From Klenkia sp. (GTDB lineage: Bacteria; Actinomycetota; Actinomycetes; Mycobacteriales; Geodermatophilaceae): a DNA stretch of 9,480 nt. A program made the translations under genes and the position numbers. Below, in pieces: positions 5,325 to 9,480 of this stretch (position 1 is the first letter of the stretch; every line of letters begins with the position of its first letter). Below the pieces are notes generated by a model. It made no database searches, was not told where the DNA came from, and saw nothing but the letters and a program-made list of their open reading frames with translations. Location of the stretch: positions 1 to 9,480 of the forward strand of contig JAOPVM010000383.1 of NCBI GenBank assembly GCA_025966215.1, read 5' to 3'.

Positions 5325-5354
5325 TTGCGGTTTGTGGCGCGCGACACCTATCGT
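5325..5354 (+). promoter_or_regulatory. Promoter of the sugar ABC operon
   Basis: TTGCGG (5325-5330) and TATCGT (5349-5354) are separated by 18 bases. The transcription start would be near 5361, leaving a leader of about 29 nt with a GGAGGGGAG ribosome-binding site (5376-5384). This is the best -35/-10 pair in the divergent region. Confidence 0.55.
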
Positions 5355-5357
5355 TCG

Positions 5358-5370
5358 GTAGTCCGACTAC
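5358..5370. promoter_or_regulatory. Dyad B, GTAG-N5-CTAC, candidate operator at the ABC start site
   Basis: GTAG (5358-5361), TCCGA, CTAC (5367-5370); arms extend to GTAGT/ACTAC. It spans the predicted start of the ABC operon transcript, a classic repressor position. Its centre is 84 bp from that of dyad A, near eight helical turns, so one regulator could bridge both sites. Confidence 0.5.
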
Positions 5371-5389
5371 ATCATGGAGGGGAGCGGCT

Positions 5390-6928
5390 GTGTCCCAGGC
5401 GCTGAATGAGCACCCCCGAGGGGCCGTCCCCGCGTTCGCCCTCCGCGGGGTGGGGAAGTCCTACCCCGGGGTGACCGCGCTGGCCGACATCGACCTCGAG
5501 GCCTTCCCCGGGGAGGTCCTCGCCATCTGCGGGGCCAACGGTGCCGGCAAGTCGACGATGGCCAAGATGATCGCTGGGCAGGAGCGCCCCTCCACCGGCC
5601 GCGTGGAGATCGCCGGCCACCCGGCTGCCATCGTCACCCCCGCCGACGCCGAGACCGCCGGGGTCCTGCTGATGCACCAGGAGCCACTGGTCATCGAGGA
5701 CTTCACCGTCGAGGAGAACGTCTGGCTGCGCCGCATCAGCTCCGCGGGGTCCAACCGTCCGTGGCGGCGGCTCCGCCGCGGCGGGGACCCGCGCACCCGC
5801 CAGGCGCTGGATGCCGTGGGTCTCACCGACGTCGCCCCCGACACCCTGGCCCGCGAGCTCGGTCCAGGCCCCCGCCAGATGCTGGCCCTGAGCCGCACGC
5901 AGGTGAACGAGCACCGTGTCCTGCTGCTGGACGAGACCACGGCCTCCACCACGGAGGAGCACTTCCGAGACGTCTTGGACCTCGTGGACCGGGAGCGCGC
6001 CGCCGGGGTGTGCGTCGTGTTCGTGTCCCATCGGATGGACGAGGTCTTCGCCATGGCCGACCGGATCGCGGTCATGCGCAGCGGGCGCCTCGTCGAGGTC
6101 CTGCGCACCGCGGACACCACGCCGGGCGCCGTCATCGATCTGATGATCGGTGAGTCCGTGGCCGCCTTGGAACCGTTGACCCTCCCGGTCCGTCCCGACG
6201 AGAAGCCCCTCCTCGAGGTCGACGACCTCGCCGCCGGCTCCGCTCGGGACGTGACGTTCCGCGTCGGGCCCGGCGAGGTCGTGGGCATCTACGGGCTGGT
6301 CGGGAGCGGGCGCTCCTCGGTGGCCCGCTCCATCGCCGGACATCAGCCGCGACGGGGCGGCCGGGTGCAGGTGCACGGCCGGGACGTCCACGCGCGCAGC
6401 CCCCGGGCAGCACTGCGCGCCGGGCTGGCCTACCTCACCGAGGACCGCCGCCGCGAAGGATTCGTGCCCGCCTTCACCAACGGCGAGAACATGACGCTGT
6501 CCACCCTGCCGGCCTTCGCCTCCCGCGGGGTCCTCCGGGCCGGCGCCGAGCGGCGCCGCGTGCAGCAGCTGATCGCCGAGTTCCAGGTCAAGGGCGGCCC
6601 CCGGACGCTCACCCGGACCCTGTCCGGTGGGAACCAGCAGAAGGTCATCCTCGCCAAGTGGCTGGAGGCCGCACCCGAGGTGCTGATCCTGGACGAGCCC
6701 ACCAAGGGGATCGACGTCGGCGCCCGGGCCAACATCTACGAGATCGTCCGCGCCCTCGCCGCTCAAGGGCGAGGCGTCCTCGTCGTCACCAGTGAGGCCG
6801 AGGAGGCCCTGGTGCTGTGCAACCGCGTGTTGATCATGCGCGACGGCAGACTCGTCGACGAGTTCCTGCCCGCCACCAGCACCACCGACGACCTGATCCG
6901 TGCTGCCCTCGGAGGAGACACCGCATGA
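5390..6928 (+). CDS. Carbohydrate ABC importer ATPase, double NBD (RbsA/MglA/XylG type)
   Basis: 512 aa with two fused nucleotide-binding domains, the usual length for CUT2-family sugar importers. NBD1: Walker A GANGAGKST (48-56), Walker B VLLLDE (177-182), H-loop H214. NBD2: degenerate Walker A GLVGSGRSS (302-310), canonical signature LSGGNQQ (411-417), Walker B ILDEPTKGIDVG (433-444), and Ser468 where the H-loop His would be. NBD1's signature is eroded to ELGPGPRQ (156-163) and its D-loop region reads DETTAS, not DEPTAA. So one composite ATP site (NBD1 Walker motifs with NBD2 LSGGN) should be active and the other silent. The GTG at 5390-5392 has GGAGGGGAG upstream. The stop overlaps the permease ATG by 4 bases (ATGA). 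The substrate is not determined. Confidence 0.92.
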   Translation: MSQALNEHPRGAVPAFALRGVGKSYPGVTALADIDLEAFPGEVLAICGANGAGKSTMAKMIAGQERPSTGRVEIAGHPAAIVTPADAETAGVLLMHQEPLVIEDFTVEENVWLRRISSAGSNRPWRRLRRGGDPRTRQALDAVGLTDVAPDTLARELGPGPRQMLALSRTQVNEHRVLLLDETTASTTEEHFRDVLDLVDRERAAGVCVVFVSHRMDEVFAMADRIAVMRSGRLVEVLRTADTTPGAVIDLMIGESVAALEPLTLPVRPDEKPLLEVDDLAAGSARDVTFRVGPGEVVGIYGLVGSGRSSVARSIAGHQPRRGGRVQVHGRDVHARSPRAALRAGLAYLTEDRRREGFVPAFTNGENMTLSTLPAFASRGVLRAGAERRRVQQLIAEFQVKGGPRTLTRTLSGGNQQKVILAKWLEAAPEVLILDEPTKGIDVGARANIYEIVRALAAQGRGVLVVTSEAEEALVLCNRVLIMRDGRLVDEFLPATSTTDDLIRAALGGDTA

Positions 6929-7923
6929 CCGACGTGACCGCTGCCGCCCCCTCGCGGCGGCCCTCGCTGGGCCGACCCGGCATCGGCCGGTGGGCGAAAG
7001 AGCAGTACCCGCTCTACATCCTGCTCGTGCTCCTGGTGATCGCCGGGTTCAGCAGCGACGCCTTCTTCACGTCGCGGAACCTCACCAACCTGGTGCTGCA
7101 GACCTCGGTCATCGGCATCGTGACACTCGCCCAGTTCCTCATCGTGCTCACCGGCGGCATCGACATCAGCGTCGGCTCCGTCGTCGGCCTCAGTGGCGTG
7201 CTGGCCGCCGGACTCTTCAGCGGCAGCAGCGTGGTGCTCGCCATCGTCGTGGCCGTCCTGGTCGGTGCCCTGATCGGGACGCTGAACGGCTACCTCGTCG
7301 CGTTCCGCGGCCTGGAGCCCTTCATCGTCACCCTGGGCATGCTGGCGCTGGCCCGGGGCTTCGTCTACGCCTACACCGAGGGCAGCCCGGTGCGGCCCGA
7401 GGCCGAGAACTTCCGCAGCATCGCCACCGCCACGATCGCCGGGTTCCCGGTGATCGGGGTGATCTGGCTGGGGCTGGCCGTGGCCATCGCCTTCCTGGCT
7501 CGGGGCACTGTCTTCGGCCGCCGGATCTACGCGGTCGGCAGCAGCAAGGACGCCGCCCACGCCTCCGGTGTGCCCGTGAAGGCGACCCTGGTCGCCGTCT
7601 ACGCCATGGCCGGGGTCATGGTCGGCTTCGCCGGTTTCCTGCTCGCCTCACGGGTCGGCGCCGGCACCCCGACCGCCGGGAACCTCTACGAGCTGGACTC
7701 CATCGCCGCCGTCGTCATCGGCGGCGCAGCGCTGGCAGGTGGGAAGGGCCGCGTCTTCGGCGCCGTCGTGGGGACACTGATCTTCGCTGTCATCACCAAC
7801 CTGCTGGTGCTGCTCAACGTCTCCACGTTCCTCCAGGACGCCTTCCGTGGCGGACTGATCCTGCTCGCGGTGGTCTTGACGACCTTCCGGTTCTCCCGAG
7901 GGAGAGACCAGTCCCGGCGCTGA
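6925..7923 (+). CDS. Carbohydrate ABC importer permease (RbsC-like)
   Basis: 332 aa, the usual size for CUT2 (BPD_transp_2) permeases. A short cytoplasmic N-terminus (about 28 aa) is followed by roughly eight to ten hydrophobic segments. Family motifs seen: GGIDISVGS (77-85), GLEPFIVTLGMLALARG (129-145), the EAA-like coupling loop with GRRIYAVG...DAAHASGV (198-216), and VIGGAALAGGKG (264-275). It forms the membrane channel, probably as a homodimer, powered by the upstream ATPase. The ATG at 6925-6927 overlaps the ATPase stop (ATGA), with GGAGGAG (6911-6917) 7 nt upstream. An earlier in-frame extension would overlap the ATPase gene and has no support. A 158-nt gap precedes the binding-protein gene. 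Confidence 0.93.
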   Translation: MTDVTAAAPSRRPSLGRPGIGRWAKEQYPLYILLVLLVIAGFSSDAFFTSRNLTNLVLQTSVIGIVTLAQFLIVLTGGIDISVGSVVGLSGVLAAGLFSGSSVVLAIVVAVLVGALIGTLNGYLVAFRGLEPFIVTLGMLALARGFVYAYTEGSPVRPEAENFRSIATATIAGFPVIGVIWLGLAVAIAFLARGTVFGRRIYAVGSSKDAAHASGVPVKATLVAVYAMAGVMVGFAGFLLASRVGAGTPTAGNLYELDSIAAVVIGGAALAGGKGRVFGAVVGTLIFAVITNLLVLLNVSTFLQDAFRGGLILLAVVLTTFRFSRGRDQSRR

Positions 7924-8081
7924 CCGCCCTCCCCTGACGAGCGGTGTGGGCGCCCCGGTCGCGCTCGCACCTCGCACCTCACCCCCTACCTCACCCGCAC
8001 CTCACCGGTGCCGGGTGTCCCGAGCTGTACCCGTTCCCTCCCCCGCACCACCCGGTATCACCCGTCAGAGAGGCACTACCC
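7924..8081 (+). other. Intergenic C-rich leader of the binding-protein gene
   Basis: The 158-nt gap between permease and binding protein is rich in C and poor in G on the coding strand from 7968 to about 8010. It contains four ACCTC units (7969-7973, 7976-7980, 7988-7992, 7999-8003), three of them inside CACCTC. Such a tract could be a Rho-loading or RNA-processing region that sets different levels of binding protein and membrane parts, but no clear promoter or hairpin is visible. An AGAGAGG ribosome-binding site precedes the ATG at 8082. Confidence 0.4.
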
Positions 8082-9080
8082 ATGAACCGACGCATCGGCA
8101 CCGCCGTGGTTGCCGCGAGCGTGCTCGCCCTCACCGCCTGTGGCAGCGTGGGCGACAGCGACACCAGCAGCGGGGGGAGCGCCGACTCCCCCGAGGACGT
8201 CACCATCGGCTTCCTGCAGCGTCAGCTGGACGCGCCCTACTACTCCGCCATGCAGGCCGCGGCCGAGGACATCGCGGAGGAGCAGGGCTTCACCCTGCTC
8301 TTCCAGAACGCCAGCCGTGACCCCGTCACGCAGCTGGACCAGGCCCAGACCATGCTCTCCCAGGGCGCTGACGTGCTGGTGGTCAACGCCATCAGCCCCG
8401 AGACCGAGCGCTCCCAGCTCGAGGCCCTGGCCGACCAGGTGCCGCTGCTGTTCATCGACACCGGCATCCCCGAGGTCGGCGTCACCGCGGTGGGCTCGGA
8501 CAACGCGGCCATCGGCCGCGACTCCGGCGAGATCGCCGCGGAGCGCTTCGAGCAGGGCCAGACGGTGAGCCTGGCCGTCATCAACGGCGGACCCAACGAC
8601 GAGATCGTCGGGCCGGCCCGCCAGCAGGGCTTCATCGAGGGCCTGGAGTCCGCGGGTCTCACCGTCGACGTCGTCGCCGAGGCCACCGGCAACTACTCCC
8701 AGGACGAGGCCGTTCCCGCCACCGAGTCGGTGCTGGCCGCCAACCCCGACGTCAACCTGATCCTCGGGCTGAACGACGCGATGGCTCTGGGTGCCCTGAC
8801 CGTGCTGCAGGACCAGGCCAACACCACGACCCTGGTCGCCGGGGTGGACGGCCAGAAGGAGGCCATCCAGGCCATCCTGGACGGCGGGTGCGAGGGGCAG
8901 TACGTCGCCACTGGCCTGAACTCCCCGTCGGCGGCCACCGAGCGGGCGCTGGAGATCGCGCTGCAGCTGGCCACCGGTGAGGCCGAGGCCGGCGACTTCG
9001 AGGCCGAGGAGTTCATCGAGGGCGCCGGTGTCGGTTGCGACAACGCCGAGGAGTACTACGACGAGAACAGCGTCTTCTGA
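8082..9080 (+). CDS. Sugar-binding lipoprotein of the ABC importer (Peripla_BP_4 type)
   Basis: 332 aa. A signal peptide with Arg at 3-4 and a hydrophobic core ends in the lipobox LTAC; C20 would be lipidated and anchored outside the membrane. A Ser/Gly/Asp-rich linker (21-38) follows, then a two-lobed type I periplasmic-binding fold: TIGFLQRQLDAPYYSAMQ (41-58), IDTGIP (125-130), GSDNAAIGRDSGE (138-150), GLNDAMALGAL (229-239) and GVDG (254-257), all family landmarks. C270 and C319 may pair as a disulfide. It captures the sugar and delivers it to the permease. The ATG at 8082 is chosen because the signal peptide starts there; the frame upstream is untranslated leader. The mature protein is strongly acidic. 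A 15-bp hairpin ends the operon. The sugar cannot be told from sequence alone. Confidence 0.93.
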   Translation: MNRRIGTAVVAASVLALTACGSVGDSDTSSGGSADSPEDVTIGFLQRQLDAPYYSAMQAAAEDIAEEQGFTLLFQNASRDPVTQLDQAQTMLSQGADVLVVNAISPETERSQLEALADQVPLLFIDTGIPEVGVTAVGSDNAAIGRDSGEIAAERFEQGQTVSLAVINGGPNDEIVGPARQQGFIEGLESAGLTVDVVAEATGNYSQDEAVPATESVLAANPDVNLILGLNDAMALGALTVLQDQANTTTLVAGVDGQKEAIQAILDGGCEGQYVATGLNSPSAATERALEIALQLATGEAEAGDFEAEEFIEGAGVGCDNAEEYYDENSVF

Positions 9081-9094
9081 TCTCTGACGCACCG

Positions 9095-9129
9095 GGACGG
9101 GCCGCCCCCTACATGGGGGCGGCCCGTCC
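9095..9129. terminator. Bidirectional 15-bp terminator between the ABC operon and the RpiR gene
   Basis: Bases 9095-9109 and 9115-9129 are exact reverse complements (15 bp, almost all G/C) with the loop TACAT. The stem starts 14 nt after the binding-protein stop and ends 21 nt before the stop of the convergent regulator gene, so it can serve both transcripts. It lacks a T-run. Confidence 0.85.
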
Positions 9130-9150
9130 TGTCGTCGTGCGGGTGCCCCG

Positions 9151-9480
9151 TCAGGTGAGGCGGCGGAAGGTCGCCAGCTGCTCCTTCATCGATGCCAGCC
9201 GCGACGCGTGCGCCTCACCGCGGCGCATCGACACCGCGGTGGCCAGCACGTCGACGATCACCAAGCTGGCGATGCGGCTGACCGCAGGAGTGTCCCGGTC
9301 GGTGTCCTCGAACGTCTTCACCGCGATGGTGACATCGGCGATGCCGGCGAGCTCGCTGGTCTCGTCACCGGTGATGGCCACGACCGTGGCCCCGTTGTCG
9401 CGGGCCCGGCGGGCGATCTGCAGGATCGCCGCCGTCGAGCCGGTGTTGCTCACCACCAGGAACACCTGGCCCGCCTCGGC
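9151..9480 (-). CDS. RpiR/MurR-family transcriptional regulator, C-terminal SIS domain (partial)
   Basis: The last 109 codons of a gene that enters from beyond the right edge; the frame is open at 9480 (AEAGQVFLVVSNTGST...). The visible part is a SIS sugar-phosphate-binding domain: VVSNTGST is the substrate loop after the first strand, then ARRARDNGATVVAITG, a LAGIADVTI segment, and SRIASLVIVDVLATAVSMRRG, a C-terminal helix pattern typical of RpiR regulators. The helix-turn-helix would lie outside the window. RpiR proteins bind DNA as dimers and respond to a phosphorylated sugar. Convergent placement next to a sugar importer with a divergent phosphatase suggests that it controls this locus. 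A stand-alone SIS isomerase is possible but the SRIASL stretch favours the regulator. Confidence 0.82.
   Translation of the reverse strand, partial: AEAGQVFLVVSNTGSTAAILQIARRARDNGATVVAITGDETSELAGIADVTIAVKTFEDTDRDTPAVSRIASLVIVDVLATAVSMRRGEAHASRLASMKEQLATFRRLT

Noticed and set aside
5372..6766. A 464-codon open frame on the minus strand
   Set aside because: It is the antisense of the ABC ATPase gene, has no family motif and a composition expected from GC-rich antisense frames.
7968..8003. Possible CRISPR-like repeats
   Set aside because: The repeat units are 5-6 bases with irregular short spacing; there are no spacers of CRISPR size and no cas genes.
8076..9092. A 338-codon open frame on the minus strand
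   Set aside because: It is antisense to the binding-protein gene, whose lipobox and fold motifs are unmistakable; the antisense product is low-complexity Gly/Leu/Val/Asp.
1..9480. Insertion sequence, integrase or phage gene
   Set aside because: No transposase, recombinase or phage protein motif is seen in any frame; the case for transfer rests only on the etfA remnant.

Overview
The window comes from a very GC-rich chromosome with frequent GTG starts, 4-base stop/start overlaps and possible leaderless promoters. This fits a high-GC actinomycete, perhaps of the Geodermatophilaceae; the family-level guess is weak. Eleven protein-coding genes, one gene remnant and several regulatory sites can be supported.

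Left edge (1-388, minus strand): the first 45 codons of a cysteine desulfurase run off the window. Upstream of it lie a 15-bp hairpin and the last 27 codons, with stop, of an electron-transfer flavoprotein alpha subunit (etfA) that has lost everything before them. This looks like the scar of an insertion or rearrangement in an etfA-iscS-trmU type neighbourhood, as in mycobacteria.

Sulfur block (about 401-4082, minus strand): a six-gene operon reading leftward from a CsoR-family repressor. The order is CstR-type regulator, single-domain rhodanese, persulfide-dioxygenase-like MBL protein with two rhodanese domains, a 55-aa Cys-rich protein, a rhodanese-DUF2892 membrane protein, and a TauE/SafE exporter. 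A hairpin followed by a T-run closes it. The regulator's own promoter contains a perfect 9-bp-arm palindrome between its -35 and -10, and a degenerate copy lies before the dioxygenase gene. The block resembles the staphylococcal cst persulfide-detoxification operon. It probably senses per/polysulfides, passes sulfane sulfur among rhodaneses, oxidises persulfide, and exports sulfite or a related sulfur anion. No sulfide:quinone reductase is present in the window.

4083-4551 holds no recognisable gene.

Sugar block (4526-9480): a HAD phosphatase (minus) is divergent from a carbohydrate ABC importer (plus) consisting of a double-NBD ATPase, a permease and a lipoprotein binding protein. The 136-bp divergent region carries two identical GTAG-N5-CTAC dyads whose centres are 84 bp apart. 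A strong bidirectional hairpin separates the importer from a convergent RpiR/SIS-type regulator cut by the right edge, which is a candidate owner of those dyads. The transported sugar cannot be read from the sequence.
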